From the NCBI GenBank assembly GCA_035946615.1, contig DASYZB010000148.1, positions 1 through 60,295 of the forward strand: a stretch of 60,295 bases of DNA, given 5' to 3'. This document shows, piece by piece, positions 29,349 through 38,745 of the stretch. This DNA is from Verrucomicrobiia bacterium (lineage in GTDB: Bacteria > Verrucomicrobiota > Verrucomicrobiia > Limisphaerales > UBA8199). The notes under the pieces were generated by a model. The model was given only the letters and a program-made list of their open reading frames with translations. It was not told the origin of the DNA and did no database searches. Position numbers and translations under genes: made by a program. Numbering within the stretch: position 1 is the stretch's first letter; every line of letters starts with the position of its first letter.

Positions 29349-31313
29349 TTAGATGCGTTGGAGAAAAGTCTCAATCGTATCGCGAATTTCCTGGTTAAAG
29401 GTCCAATCAATCACAACGAGGCTGCGGGAGCGCAGCAGCAGGTTTTCCAGCGCCGCCATTGGCCGGTCAAAAACGGCTTCCAACGCCAGCGCCGCCACAT
29501 CCCCAAAGTCGCGGCAGACGCTATCGGGCCCCAAACCGGGAAAGAGGCTTGCCACAACCGCAAGGCTATCGCACCAAAGGTCCATCGGGATGACCTGGGC
29601 CAGCGGCTTCGCATCCGGCCCGGCTGCTGCCAGCCGATGCGGCCCCAGCGACTCGGCATACCGCGTGTCCCGCTCGAGGATAGCCCGGATACGGGCGCCC
29701 AGGGCGAGATTAGGCTGGTGTTCGGTCGCTGCCTGGCGCGCGAGGCTCAGCAATTCGTCCAATGCGATAGGCAACGTGTTCTCTCCATCCACCAGCAACG
29801 TGCGCACTCCCAGCACTCCCAGCGCGTAGAGATCGCAAGGCGAACTCAACAGCGGCACCACTTCAAAGGGCGCGCGCGCGAACGAGACCCCTTCTGCAGC
29901 CTTCAGGTTTTCAACCACTCCCGGTGGCAACTGCTGCGGGATTGTGCGGAACCGAACCTCTCCCTGCGCCAGGGCCTCAGCCGCGTATAAATGGCCATAG
30001 AGGTCTTGCCGGCCGGAAGCCAGCGGCAGCCGAATCCAAAGCAGGTCGTGCGGAGATATGGCCAGCCGCTCCTGCAGCACCAGCGTCCCCTCCACGATTG
30101 TCCGGCCCTGGTCCGGCGGCAATACCTGGCGAATTCGAGCGCTCGCGCTTCCCTGCAACGGTGCGCTCAATCCCTCCGGCAAATAAATCGATGCCCCACC
30201 GGAACGGGCGCGGATAAAGTACCGGAAATCACTCGTCTCGACGGGCAAGGCGAAGGCGGAACCAGGCCGCACCAGCGCGCAGTGTGCGGTCCACAGGATG
30301 GGCAGGCCGGCCCCCGGCTCTTTGAGGCTCACCCGAAAGCTCTCGCACGTCAGGTTGAGCAATGGCAACTGCTGCTTCTGCACAAACGCGCGCGTCTCTC
30401 GCATGGCATCCACCAGCAACTGAAGCTTCAAGTGAAACGTCTCGATGAGACGGCCAGCCCGGCCTTGGGGACCCAGAAACAAATGGGCGCTCTCCTGCTG
30501 CCCCTGCTCCCAATCGGCCAGGCCGCCATAAACCCCGTTCAACTGCAGCCGCTTTCGCCCATGCTCAATCCCTCCCCAGGCCTTTCCGCCCAGCAAATCC
30601 ACGTATTCCTCAAACGGGATGGGCGAAAACCCCAAAGCCAGCATTAATCCCCCCTGCGGGTTGAGGCTCAAATGCTGTTCCATCGTCGCCACCGCTTCGC
30701 GCAGCGGGCGCGTCGCGCCATTCTCGGGCGCGCCCGCCGTGACTGGGATGAAATGCGTCGCAGAGCCCGCTGAGGGCTGATAAAGATAACGAAAGAGCGA
30801 GGTGCTGAAGGCCGGCAGCCCCGCAGCGCGAAGCAAATCGTCCTGGCGGCATAACTCCCATGGCCCTTCCGGCCCCGCAGGGTGGAGCGGATTGCCTTGC
30901 GCAAGGTCCAAAAACGATGGGAGCGGGTGGGTCTCTTCCCATCCTGTCCAAAGACAGTTCGGGCCGGCCAGCTCTCGAAAGGCCTTGGCCTGCTCGGTCC
31001 ATCGCGCGTCCAGGGAAAAATTGGAAAAAGCCTCTCGGTATGCGGGAAGACTGGCCTCGAGCCCATCCACGTTTTGAACCCACAACTCCAGCCACTCGCG
31101 CACTTGCCCCGCAGCATCGACCAACGCCCCTAAGTACACCAGCGCGTCGTGCAGGTCGCGCAGGAGCAGAAAATGCCCCGCCACCGGGTCTGGTGTTTGG
31201 CGCACCAGCACACAAATCCGCAATGCGGCATTTTGATCCGACTGGCTGATCGGAATCGCGCGATATCCTTCCGGAACGCGAGCCTTCACTCCGGTCGTTG
31301 CGGTGGTGTCCAT
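29349..31313 (-). CDS. Uncharacterised 654-aa cytoplasmic protein
   Basis: I do not recognise the family. There is no signal peptide or clear transmembrane helix. The first 200 residues are rich in Leu, Trp and Glu with helical character (LRDLHDALVYLGALVDAAGQ). A stretch near the C-terminal third, SSPCDLYALGVLGVRTLLVDG, resembles the C-lobe segment SDxYxLGxxLxxLL of Hanks kinases, but no catalytic loop is found before it. The start at 31313 is preferred over 31355 because a weak GAGG box precedes it. It is the first gene of a three-gene set with the lipoprotein and the pseudokinase, which suggests a shared envelope or signalling role. Confidence 0.6.
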   Translation of the reverse strand: MDTTATTGVKARVPEGYRAIPISQSDQNAALRICVLVRQTPDPVAGHFLLLRDLHDALVYLGALVDAAGQVREWLELWVQNVDGLEASLPAYREAFSNFSLDARWTEQAKAFRELAGPNCLWTGWEETHPLPSFLDLAQGNPLHPAGPEGPWELCRQDDLLRAAGLPAFSTSLFRYLYQPSAGSATHFIPVTAGAPENGATRPLREAVATMEQHLSLNPQGGLMLALGFSPIPFEEYVDLLGGKAWGGIEHGRKRLQLNGVYGGLADWEQGQQESAHLFLGPQGRAGRLIETFHLKLQLLVDAMRETRAFVQKQQLPLLNLTCESFRVSLKEPGAGLPILWTAHCALVRPGSAFALPVETSDFRYFIRARSGGASIYLPEGLSAPLQGSASARIRQVLPPDQGRTIVEGTLVLQERLAISPHDLLWIRLPLASGRQDLYGHLYAAEALAQGEVRFRTIPQQLPPGVVENLKAAEGVSFARAPFEVVPLLSSPCDLYALGVLGVRTLLVDGENTLPIALDELLSLARQAATEHQPNLALGARIRAILERDTRYAESLGPHRLAAAGPDAKPLAQVIPMDLWCDSLAVVASLFPGLGPDSVCRDFGDVAALALEAVFDRPMAALENLLLRSRSLVVIDWTFNQEIRDTIETFLQRI

Positions 31314-31558
31314 GCCTCGCATTTTGGACCAGTTTCCTCCGGCCAACAAGTCCAAAGAACAGCTCGAGTTTGGACATTTTCATAACGATCTCATCTCCCT
31401 TTGTCGGAACCTTTGTCGAAGCCCAACCTCGCTGAGCCTCAGAAGCAATATCCAGAAGGCTCTGCGGTCCTCCCAGTATTAGCCGGCTGCGGAAAGAGTC
31501 ACCCTTTGAGAACAGTTTGTGACAAGCGGCTATCCATGGTAAGAATCTCCTGCGAATT

Positions 31559-32998
31559 ATGGAATTGGCCGCATACGAACCCGTTATTGGCCTGGAGACA
31601 CACGTCCAGCTTAAAACCCAATCCAAGATGTGGTGCGGGTGCGCCAATGAGTTCGGCGCCCCGCCCAATACCCGCGTCTGCCCGGTTTGCCTCGGCCTGC
31701 CGGGGGTCTTGCCTGTCGCCAACCAGGAAGCCCTCCGCTTGACTGCCCTCGCCGGGCTTTTGCTGAATTGCGCCATCCCATCCCGCTCGAAGTTCGATAG
31801 GAAAAATTATTTCTACCCGGACATGCCAAAAAATTACCAGATCACGCAATACGACCAGCCCTCGGCGGTTCGGGGCTGCGTCGAGTTCGAGTTTGGCGGC
31901 GGGCTGGCCCGGGTGCGCATCACCCGCGTGCATCTCGAAGAGGATGTAGGAAAGAATTTCCATTTCGAACGCCAGAGCGGAGTCGATTTCAACCGGGCCG
32001 GTGTGCCTCTAATGGAGATTGTGTCCGAGCCGGACATCTCCAGCGCCCCAATGGCCTATGAGTACCTCAACGCACTCAAGGACATCCTCATGTACGGCGG
32101 CGTGAGCGATTGCGACATGGAGAAGGGCATGGTCCGGTGCGATGTCAACGTCAGCGTCCGGCCTAAAGGACAGACCGCGCTCGGGGCGAAGATCGAAATC
32201 AAAAACATGAACAGCTTCAGCGGGGTCCGCAAAGCCCTCGAATATGAAATCCCCCGCCAGATTGCGGTCCTCGAGGGCGGAGGCGCTCTCCAGCAGTCCA
32301 CACGGCGCTGGAACGACGCGGCGGGCATTACCGAGGAAATGCGCACCAAAGAACAAGCCCATGATTACCGCTATTTTCCCGAACCGGACCTGATGCCTTT
32401 CGAACCAACTGAGGCCTGGCTGCAAGAAGTCTCCAAATGCGTCGTCGAGCTCCCGCTGGCGCGCAAGCGACGTTTTATGCGCGATTTCAACTTGCCCGCC
32501 TCCGATGCCCAGACGTTTGTTTGGGACGTGCCGCTAGGAAATTATTTCGAGACCGCCGCCCGCCAGGCCAAGAACCCCAAGGCAATCGCCAATTGGGTCA
32601 TCAATAATCTGCGGGCCAAGCTCGCCGAGACCCAAACCAGCCTTGAAAATTTAAAGTTTCCCCCCAGCGCTCTCCGGGAACTCGCCGGGCTGGTTGACGA
32701 GGGGAAAATCAGCACCCGAACTGCGCAGGACGTGTTTTCAGAGATGTTTGAATCGGGTGAATCTGCGGCGAAAATCGTCGAAAGAAAGGGATTGGCCCAA
32801 TTGAGCGATCACGGGGCAATCGAGCAGTTTTGCGACCAGGTGATTGCAGCCAATCCGGGGCCGGTTGTCGATTACAAGGCCGGAAAAAGCGCAGCGTTGA
32901 ATTTTCTCAAGGGCCAAGTGATGAAGCTCAGCAAAGGCAAGGCCAACCCAGCCCTGGCTGGAGAGATTCTGGAACGAAAGCTACGGGCAGTTACCTGA
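31559..32998 (+). CDS. gatB: Asp-tRNA(Asn)/Glu-tRNA(Gln) amidotransferase subunit B
   Basis: 479 aa, the normal GatB length. The subunit phosphorylates and binds misacylated tRNA for amidation with ammonia from GatA. Signatures are YEPVIGLETHVQLKTQSKMW, the zinc-site cysteines in CGCANEFGAPPNTRVCPVCL, FDRKNYFYPDMPKNYQITQY, RIEITRVHLEEDxGK-like ARVRITRVHLEEDVGK and HDYRYFPEPDLMPF. A YqeY-like tail ends in LSKGKANPALAGEIL. gatA and gatC are not adjacent in this window. Its promoter lies in the 245-nt divergent interval 31314-31558. Confidence 0.97.
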   Translation: MELAAYEPVIGLETHVQLKTQSKMWCGCANEFGAPPNTRVCPVCLGLPGVLPVANQEALRLTALAGLLLNCAIPSRSKFDRKNYFYPDMPKNYQITQYDQPSAVRGCVEFEFGGGLARVRITRVHLEEDVGKNFHFERQSGVDFNRAGVPLMEIVSEPDISSAPMAYEYLNALKDILMYGGVSDCDMEKGMVRCDVNVSVRPKGQTALGAKIEIKNMNSFSGVRKALEYEIPRQIAVLEGGGALQQSTRRWNDAAGITEEMRTKEQAHDYRYFPEPDLMPFEPTEAWLQEVSKCVVELPLARKRRFMRDFNLPASDAQTFVWDVPLGNYFETAARQAKNPKAIANWVINNLRAKLAETQTSLENLKFPPSALRELAGLVDEGKISTRTAQDVFSEMFESGESAAKIVERKGLAQLSDHGAIEQFCDQVIAANPGPVVDYKAGKSAALNFLKGQVMKLSKGKANPALAGEILERKLRAVT

Positions 32999-33043
32999 GG
33001 AGTCCGTTATGAAAAGGTCCTAACTCCAGGCTCACGCTTCGCG

Positions 33044-33256
33044 TCAGTACCCGTTTCGGAGCAAAAAATACACGGCCCCCATCAGCCCCATGCACACCAG
33101 CGACATCATCAACGCGGAGAAAAAGTACGAGGCCGCCATCATCAGGACACCAGCGATCATTGGCGGCCAGGAGGCCTGTTTCTTCCCATAAATAAAATAG
33201 CCCATGCCGACCGAGCCCCAGATTAACGAGGCGAACAGGAAGTTTGTGCTGAACAT
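33044..33256 (-). CDS. Small two- to three-helix membrane protein
   Basis: A 70-aa, strongly hydrophobic protein: MFSTNFLFASLIWGSVGMGY opens the first helix, FIYGKKQ forms a basic loop, and two further hydrophobic segments run to YFLLRNGY. The compact pattern (SLIWGSVGMGYFIYGKKQ) is one I associate with conserved hypothetical proteins of diverse bacteria. No function is assigned. It lies convergent to gatB, with 45 nt between stops. Confidence 0.7.
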   Translation of the reverse strand: MFSTNFLFASLIWGSVGMGYFIYGKKQASWPPMIAGVLMMAASYFFSALMMSLVCMGLMGAVYFLLRNGY

Positions 33257-33403
33257 CTTCAGGAATTTTCACGCCCGACACGAGGTTGTCAACGAAGTAA
33301 CCGGAAAGTTTTCAATCTCCGCGCGGAACTTCCCTCACCAAAATTCAAGCTTGTGAGGGGCTGCCCGTCGCCAGCACACTAAAGAAAACCAATCACCGTT
33401 AAA

Positions 33404-34903
33404 TTGAAACACAATCACAGAGCCAGATTGTTCCTCGCGTTCGCTCCGGGCTTTTTATGCCTCGCCGTTTTTGCCGCAGAACCACCAGCGCCATACGGCC
33501 CCATCCCGACCACCCGCCAATTGTTCCGCCAAACCAGCGAGTTTTACGGCTTCCTCCATTTTACCGTCAACACGTTCACGGACCGGGAATGGGGTAATGG
33601 CGATGAAAACGAAAGCGTGTTTAACCCGGCGCATTTCGACGCCGATCAAATCGTTCGCACCGCCAGGATGGCGGGCATGAAATGCCTGGTTCTCACGTGC
33701 AAACATCACGACGGCTTTTGCCTCTGGCCTTCGGCCTACACGGAACATTCCGTCAAGAATTCGCTCTGGGAACACGGCAAGGGCGACGTGGTGAAAGCCA
33801 TTGCCGGCGCCTGCCGAAAATACGGGCTGAAGTTCGGGGTGTATCTCTCGCCCTGGGACCGCAACAACGCCAGCTACGGCACACCCGCCTATATTACTTA
33901 CTACCGCAATCAGCTCCGCGAGTTGATGACGCGCTACGGGCCGATTTACGAGGTCTGGTTCGACGGCGCCAACGGCGGCAGCGGCTATTATGGCGGCGCC
34001 CGCGAAACCCGCCGGATTGACAACCACACCTACTACGACTGGAGCAATACGTGGCAAATTGTGCGCGAGCTTCAACGCAATGCTGTCATGTTCAGCGACG
34101 CGGGACCTGACATTCGCTGGGTCGGCAATGAAGAAGGCAAGGCCGGGGACCCCTGCTGGGACACTGTGGACCCCACCGGCTGGTGCCCCGGCAACGCCGA
34201 TAACCAGCAACTCTTTCACGGCTTGCGCCCGCAGCCACCAACCCCCGGTTTGCGCTGGATTCCTGCCGAGTGCGATGTCTCGATTCGCCCTGGCTGGTTT
34301 TATCATCCGAGCGAAGACGCCCGGGTCAAAACATCGCCCCAATTGGTCGATCTCTATTACGACTCGATTGGCCGCGGGGCGGCGCTGCTGCTGAATATTC
34401 CGCCGGACCGAAACGGGCAAATCCATTCCACTGACATCGCGGCGCTCCGTGAATTCCGCAGCATTTTAGACCAAACTTTCGCGCATGATTTGGCCCGCCA
34501 CGCGAAGGTCACCGCATCGAATGTCCGCGGCAACGACAGGCGATTCTCGCCAAAAAACGCCCTCGACCCCCATCCCGGCACCTACTGGTCAACAGACGAT
34601 TCCGTGACGAACGCAGAATTGGTTTTGGATGTGGGCAAGCCCATAACGTTCAATGTCGTTCGTCTCCGCGAATACCTGGCGCTCGGCCAGCGCGTCGATG
34701 CCTACGGCCTGGATCAATGGCAGGATGGGAATTGGGTCGAATTTGCCAAAGGCGCAAGCATTGGCAATTGCCGCCTGGCGCGCGTGCAGCCAATTACTTC
34801 AAGAAAAGTCCGCGTGCGTTTCACCGGACCTGTTTGCCCGGCTATCTCTGAAGTCGCCCTGTTCGCCGAACCGATGAAATTGGACACAGGGACCCATCCA
34901 TAA
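33404..34903 (+). CDS. Secreted alpha-L-fucosidase, GH29, with C-terminal discoidin-like domain
   Basis: 499 aa from TTG 33404, which is the only start giving a full signal peptide (LFLAFAPGFLCLAVFAA, cleaved near residue 26). The GH29 barrel shows LVLTCKHHDGFCLWPSAYTE, KYGLKFGVYLSPWDRN and YGPIYEVWFDGANG, the last carrying the nucleophile Asp. WIPAECDVSIRPGWFYH and SPQLVDLYYDSIGRGAALLL are also typical. From about residue 365 a F5/8-type (discoidin) module begins (HAKVTASNVRGND, DPHPGTYWSTDD, VRVRFTGP). It releases alpha-L-fucose from glycans; substrates are likely fucosylated plant or algal polysaccharide. Confidence 0.94.
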   Translation: MKHNHRARLFLAFAPGFLCLAVFAAEPPAPYGPIPTTRQLFRQTSEFYGFLHFTVNTFTDREWGNGDENESVFNPAHFDADQIVRTARMAGMKCLVLTCKHHDGFCLWPSAYTEHSVKNSLWEHGKGDVVKAIAGACRKYGLKFGVYLSPWDRNNASYGTPAYITYYRNQLRELMTRYGPIYEVWFDGANGGSGYYGGARETRRIDNHTYYDWSNTWQIVRELQRNAVMFSDAGPDIRWVGNEEGKAGDPCWDTVDPTGWCPGNADNQQLFHGLRPQPPTPGLRWIPAECDVSIRPGWFYHPSEDARVKTSPQLVDLYYDSIGRGAALLLNIPPDRNGQIHSTDIAALREFRSILDQTFAHDLARHAKVTASNVRGNDRRFSPKNALDPHPGTYWSTDDSVTNAELVLDVGKPITFNVVRLREYLALGQRVDAYGLDQWQDGNWVEFAKGASIGNCRLARVQPITSRKVRVRFTGPVCPAISEVALFAEPMKLDTGTHP

Positions 34904-34986
34904 GAGGAGGAGTTCAATAGCGCCACGGCCTGATCGTGCCACTTATCCGAAGCGCGTAAGTTAGCTACATCTCTAATCTGCCGATC

Positions 34987-35040
34987 CTTCTCCCTCTCCC
35001 CTTCCGAAGTAGAGAAGGCCGGGAGAGAGGGGTCCCAGGG
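34987..35040. repeat. Dispersed palindromic CTCTCCC repeat (family B, copy 1)
   Basis: A degenerate palindrome with arms CCCTCTCCCC and GGGAGAGAGGGG around CTTCCGAAG, followed by TCCC. A second copy on the other strand lies inside the DUF3631 gene at 39814-39870. The rest of the interval 34904-35199 shows no gene. Confidence 0.7.
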
Positions 35041-35199
35041 AGTCTATGCCACGCTTCTAATACGGCCCTAATCCCCGTTCCTTTCTTTCTCCGTTCCTCG
35101 GTGGTTTTCATCTCTTTGGACGCAGGAAAAGAAAGCTATCGACTCTTTACTTTGCTCCGTGCGGGCTCATACTCCCTTCATGAGAGCGGAACGGCACTT

Positions 35200-36126
35200 A
35201 TGATCGCTGTCAAGCAATTGTCAAAAAGGTTCGGCGACCTGCGCGCCGTTGAACGCATCTCATTCGAGGTGGCCCCAGGCGAACTGTTCGGGTTTCTCGG
35301 TCCAAACGGCGCAGGCAAGACCACCACCATCTCGATGATCTCCGGCCTGCTCAGGCCCGACGAAGGGACTGTGACGGTTGGCGACTACAATCTCTGGGAG
35401 TCGCCTCGCCAAGCCAAGGCGCTGCTGGGTTTGGTTCCCCAGGAAGTTGCCCTGTACGAGGAGTTCAGCGCGAGGGAGAACCTGGCCTTCTGGGGCGGCT
35501 TGTATGGATTGCCCAGACCCGTGCTTAAAAAGAGTATCGACGAAATCCTTGGTCGGGTGGGCTTGGCTGACCGCGCGCGCGAGCCCGTATCGCGCTATTC
35601 AGGGGGGATGAAGCGGCGGCTCAACCTGGCGATTGGCCTGGTCCACCGGCCCAAGGTGCTGCTGTTGGATGAGCCCACCGTCGGCATTGATCCTCAAGGC
35701 CGGAACGCCATTCTCGAAATCATCCGCGACATCGCCGGCGAAGGCACCACCATCATCTTCACCACCCATCACCTCGAAGAGGCCGAAAAACTCTGCGACC
35801 GCGTTGCCATCATGGACCACGGGCAAGTCCTCCAGACCGGCTCGTTGCGCGAACTGGCCCGGGTGGTGGGTGATCGGGATGTCATCACGTTGCGCGGCAA
35901 ATTCTCCGCCCGGCAAATGCAGCAGTGCCTGGGAGAACAGCCGGTTTTGGTTCTCAATGTGGCCGATCACCTGGCCACCCTGCACCTCGCTGACGGCCAA
36001 TACGGCTTGGCCTCTTTGGTCGATCGGGTTGCCAAAGCCGGCATTGAACTGGCCGATTTATCTGTTCAAAAGCCGACGCTCGAGAGCGTTTTCCTCAAGC
36101 TAACAGGCCGGGAGCTGCGCGATTGA
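35200..36126 (+). CDS. ABC-2-type exporter ATP-binding protein
   Basis: 308 aa. Walker A is GPNGAGKTTT, the signature is YSGGMKRRLNLAIGL, Walker B is VLLLDEPTVGIDP and the H-loop is FTTHHLEEAEKL. A C-terminal extension after residue 220 resembles the regulatory tail of drug- or polysaccharide-exporting ABC proteins. The start at 35200 matches the family opening (MIAVKQLSKRFG). An upstream frame extension to 35101 is not family-like. Its stop overlaps the next gene's TTG start, and four genes form a tight operon with overlapping ends. Substrate unknown. Confidence 0.93.
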   Translation: MIAVKQLSKRFGDLRAVERISFEVAPGELFGFLGPNGAGKTTTISMISGLLRPDEGTVTVGDYNLWESPRQAKALLGLVPQEVALYEEFSARENLAFWGGLYGLPRPVLKKSIDEILGRVGLADRAREPVSRYSGGMKRRLNLAIGLVHRPKVLLLDEPTVGIDPQGRNAILEIIRDIAGEGTTIIFTTHHLEEAEKLCDRVAIMDHGQVLQTGSLRELARVVGDRDVITLRGKFSARQMQQCLGEQPVLVLNVADHLATLHLADGQYGLASLVDRVAKAGIELADLSVQKPTLESVFLKLTGRELRD

Positions 36127-36797
36127 AAACTGCCCTTCGCCTGCTGCTTAATGATTTGCGGCGCGACGCCAAACGCCCCTGGTCGATGTTGCTGCTGGGG
36201 GCCATGCCCTTGGTCTTATCGGTCCTGATTGCCTCGGTCTTCGGCGGACACGGCTCCGGCCCAATGCCGACGGTCCATGTGGCCGTTCTGGACCAGGACA
36301 AGGACCTGTTGACCCGCATGCTGCGTTCCCTGCCATCTCAGGGTGATGCCGCCAGCCGCCTGCGCCTCCACTTTGTCGAGAGCCGCGAGGAAGGGCTGAG
36401 GCTGGTCGAGCAGCGCAAAGCTTCGGCCCTGGTGGTGCTGCCTAGAGAGATGACAGCCAATTTGCTCGAGGGCCAAACCAATTCCATCGAGCTGTATGAG
36501 AATCCGGCCGAGCAGGTCCTGCCGAAAGTTGTCCGCGAGGGCGCCTCGCTTCTGGCGCTGGGCCTGTCCGCCGCGGCTGATTTATTGGGTGAGCCGCTCC
36601 GCGAGATGCGCGCAATGATCAAGAGCAATGACTTCCCCATCGACGCCTCCGTCAGCGGGGTCGCCTCCAAATCGGTGAGCAAGCTCCGGGGTATGCGCAC
36701 GTATCTCTTTCCGCCCATCATCAAGTTCGAAACCGTCGCGGCGGCGGACTACACTCCCACCCTCACCAACACACCTGTCATCCCCAAAACGCCATGA
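36123..36797 (+). CDS. ABC-2 permease, N-terminal half (split gene)
   Basis: 224 aa from TTG 36123, overlapping the ATPase stop. One transmembrane helix (SMLLLGAMPLVLSVLIASVF) is followed by an extracytoplasmic domain (VHVAVLDQDKDLL, KASALVVLPREMTANLLEGQ, IELYENPAEQVLPKVVREG). This matches the first half of ABC2_membrane_3-type permeases, which are single chains near 370-430 aa. The frame stops at TGA 36795-36797, just before the membrane bundle. The rest of the protein continues in the -1 frame. See the next entry. Confidence 0.85.
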   Translation: MKTALRLLLNDLRRDAKRPWSMLLLGAMPLVLSVLIASVFGGHGSGPMPTVHVAVLDQDKDLLTRMLRSLPSQGDAASRLRLHFVESREEGLRLVEQRKASALVVLPREMTANLLEGQTNSIELYENPAEQVLPKVVREGASLLALGLSAAADLLGEPLREMRAMIKSNDFPIDASVSGVASKSVSKLRGMRTYLFPPIIKFETVAAADYTPTLTNTPVIPKTP

Positions 36798-37405
36798 GCG
36801 ATTTTCTGTTCATTCTCTTGCCGGGCGCGATGTACTTTTGGGTCCTGTTCATTGGCCAGGGACCGCTCCAGGAAATCCTGCAGGAAAAAGAAACCCGCGT
36901 CCTGCCGCGCATCCTGGCTTGTCCGGTTGCCCCTAGCCAGTACGTGCTGTCCAAGATGCTGCGCTGTTTTGTCCTCTGCAGCCTGGCGGTCGTCCTGCTC
37001 ATGATTTCGAGCGCCCTCTTGTTTGGCATTAAATGGGGAAATCCCTTAAAGCTGGGCATCGTGATCGCTGTGTGGGCTGTCTCGATGACTGGCCTGCTGG
37101 CGGCCATCTATGCCTCCGCGCGCACCCGCGAGCAGGCCAACGTCCTCGCGCCGCTGGTGCTGATGCTCTTTGCCATGCTGGGCGGGAGCATGTTTCCCTA
37201 TGAAAACCTTCCCAGTTTCCTCCAGATGTTCGGCCAGTTCAGTCCGAACCGCTGGGCCGTGCTCGCCTTGCAAGGAGTCGCCCGCTCCAAACCGTGGCTC
37301 GATTTGCTCAAGCCCTTCTCAGGGTTGGCCGCTATCGGGACGTTAGGGTGCCTCTTCGCCTTCCTCCGCTTCCAACGGCAACTGGCCAATGGGGGCCGCG
37401 TATGA
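36794..37405 (+). CDS. ABC-2 permease, C-terminal membrane half (split gene)
   Basis: 203 aa with about five to six hydrophobic segments (DFLFILLPGAMYFWVLFIG, VLCSLAVVLLMISSALLFGI, IVIAVWAVSMTGLLAAIY and others) and the coupling-loop-like KETRVLPRILACPVAPSQY. The next gene, an intact permease, has the equivalent region SLPGMLVMFMLQM then LRRVLATPVHRFEAYG inside one chain, so this ORF is the missing half of the upstream one. It starts at an ATGA overlap. It is either translated by coupling or joined by a frameshift at CCCCAAAA about 10 nt upstream. The next gene also overlaps by ATGA. Confidence 0.85.
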   Translation: MSDFLFILLPGAMYFWVLFIGQGPLQEILQEKETRVLPRILACPVAPSQYVLSKMLRCFVLCSLAVVLLMISSALLFGIKWGNPLKLGIVIAVWAVSMTGLLAAIYASARTREQANVLAPLVLMLFAMLGGSMFPYENLPSFLQMFGQFSPNRWAVLALQGVARSKPWLDLLKPFSGLAAIGTLGCLFAFLRFQRQLANGGRV

Positions 37406-38610
37406 ACGGCTTGCGCATCGCCTTGGCTGATTTGAAACGCATCGCCAAAGACAGAATGGCCATTGTCTGGTTGCTGGCCATGCCGCTGATTATGGCTTAC
37501 GTCTTTGGCAGCGCCATGCGCGGCGGCGGCCAGCAGGCCACCTGGATTCCTGTCATCGACCTCGATCACCACGAGCTCTCCGCACTGTTCATCGACCAAC
37601 TCCGCGCAGAAGGCTATTTCATCGACACCCAGGATGCCTCATCACAACTCGAACTCAAGAATAAGTGGCCTTACGGCGTCGTCATTCCAGCCGGCTTCGG
37701 CGACGCCATCTTGCGCGGCAAACAAGTCAAACTCCCCTTTGTGAAAGGCAACAGCGCGCCCGAAAAGATCATGGAGGTCCAATCGCGCCTGCTCCATGCC
37801 ATTGTCCGGTTTACAGAGGGCCTGGCCATTGCCGACACAAGCCACCGTCCGTGGGACACCGCCTCCAAAGCGGCGCTCAAGAAGGCGCTGGGGCGGCCTC
37901 AGCTTCTGACAGTCTCGCCTCAAAGCCATCGCACCTTGCGCCCGCCGCCAACGGGTTTCAGCCAGAGCCTGCCTGGCATGCTCGTGATGTTCATGTTGCA
38001 GATGATCCTCACCTACGGGGGTGTCTCGCTCGTCAATGACCGGCTCGGCGGGCAATTGCGCCGGGTGCTGGCGACACCGGTGCACCGGTTCGAGGCCTAT
38101 GGCGGAAAGGTCCTCGCCCGCGTGCTGCTGGGTTGCTTGCAAGCCATCGTGTTGCTGGCCTGCGGCGTTCTCATCTTCCGGCTCCCAATGGGCGATCACC
38201 CGCTCTTTGTTGTGCCCGTGGTCCTCTGCCTGGCTGTCTTTTCAGGCAGCCTCAGCATCGTCGCCGGCGTCCTCTGCCAAACGGAAAAACAGGTCATCCT
38301 GGTGGCCATCTTTGGAGCCATGGTCCTCTCCGCCCTCGGCGGCTGCTGGTGGCCTATTGAAATCGTCCCCGACACGTTCAAAACCATCGCCACCCTGACT
38401 CCAAGCTATTGGGCCATGCACGGCTTGCAGAGCGTTTTGTACTTCGGCAAATCCTACGAAGTCCTGCTCCTGGATTGCCCTGTGTTGTTGGGATTTGCCG
38501 CAATCTTAGGCCTGGTTGCCCTCCTGTCCCGCCGCCTGCTGCACGCCGCACCCATCGTACCAGCCGGCCCCACCCCCCTAAAAGTAGCAGCCGACGCCAG
38601 GAGGCTCTGA
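37402..38610 (+). CDS. ABC-2 permease (intact)
   Basis: 402 aa. An N-terminal helix (MAIVWLLAMPLIMAYVFGS) precedes an extracytoplasmic domain (residues about 45-190) and a five- to six-helix bundle from FSQSLPGMLVMFMLQMIL to the end. The conserved TLTPSYWAMHGLQSVLY is typical of ABC-2 permeases. The start at 37402 overlaps the previous stop (ATGA). With its split partner it would form a heterodimeric exporter driven by the ATPase at 35200. The last ten codons (KVAADARRL and stop) are supplied by repeat family A at 38584. Confidence 0.92.
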   Translation: MNGLRIALADLKRIAKDRMAIVWLLAMPLIMAYVFGSAMRGGGQQATWIPVIDLDHHELSALFIDQLRAEGYFIDTQDASSQLELKNKWPYGVVIPAGFGDAILRGKQVKLPFVKGNSAPEKIMEVQSRLLHAIVRFTEGLAIADTSHRPWDTASKAALKKALGRPQLLTVSPQSHRTLRPPPTGFSQSLPGMLVMFMLQMILTYGGVSLVNDRLGGQLRRVLATPVHRFEAYGGKVLARVLLGCLQAIVLLACGVLIFRLPMGDHPLFVVPVVLCLAVFSGSLSIVAGVLCQTEKQVILVAIFGAMVLSALGGCWWPIEIVPDTFKTIATLTPSYWAMHGLQSVLYFGKSYEVLLLDCPVLLGFAAILGLVALLSRRLLHAAPIVPAGPTPLKVAADARRL

Positions 38611-38613
38611 TCC
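38575..38613 (+). repeat. Dispersed repeat family A, copy at left edge of the island
   Basis: Starts CCCCTAAA, then GTAGCAGCCGACGCCAGGAG and GCTCTGATCC. The 30-bp core (38584-38613) matches the reverse complement of 42785-42814 with one mismatch, and the CCCCTAAA extension is shared too. It overlaps the permease stop codon. Confidence 0.85.
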
Positions 38614-38745
38614 CCTCCGTAGGTCTCTCCTTCCCCTGCGCACGACATGAGCTGCGAACTGGAGTTCGAAAGTCCAGGTCATGCCGGCGCTACCCCAGTG
38701 ACCGACCAGCCCGTCGAGCCGCTTCCCGCGGGCAGTCATAAGTGG

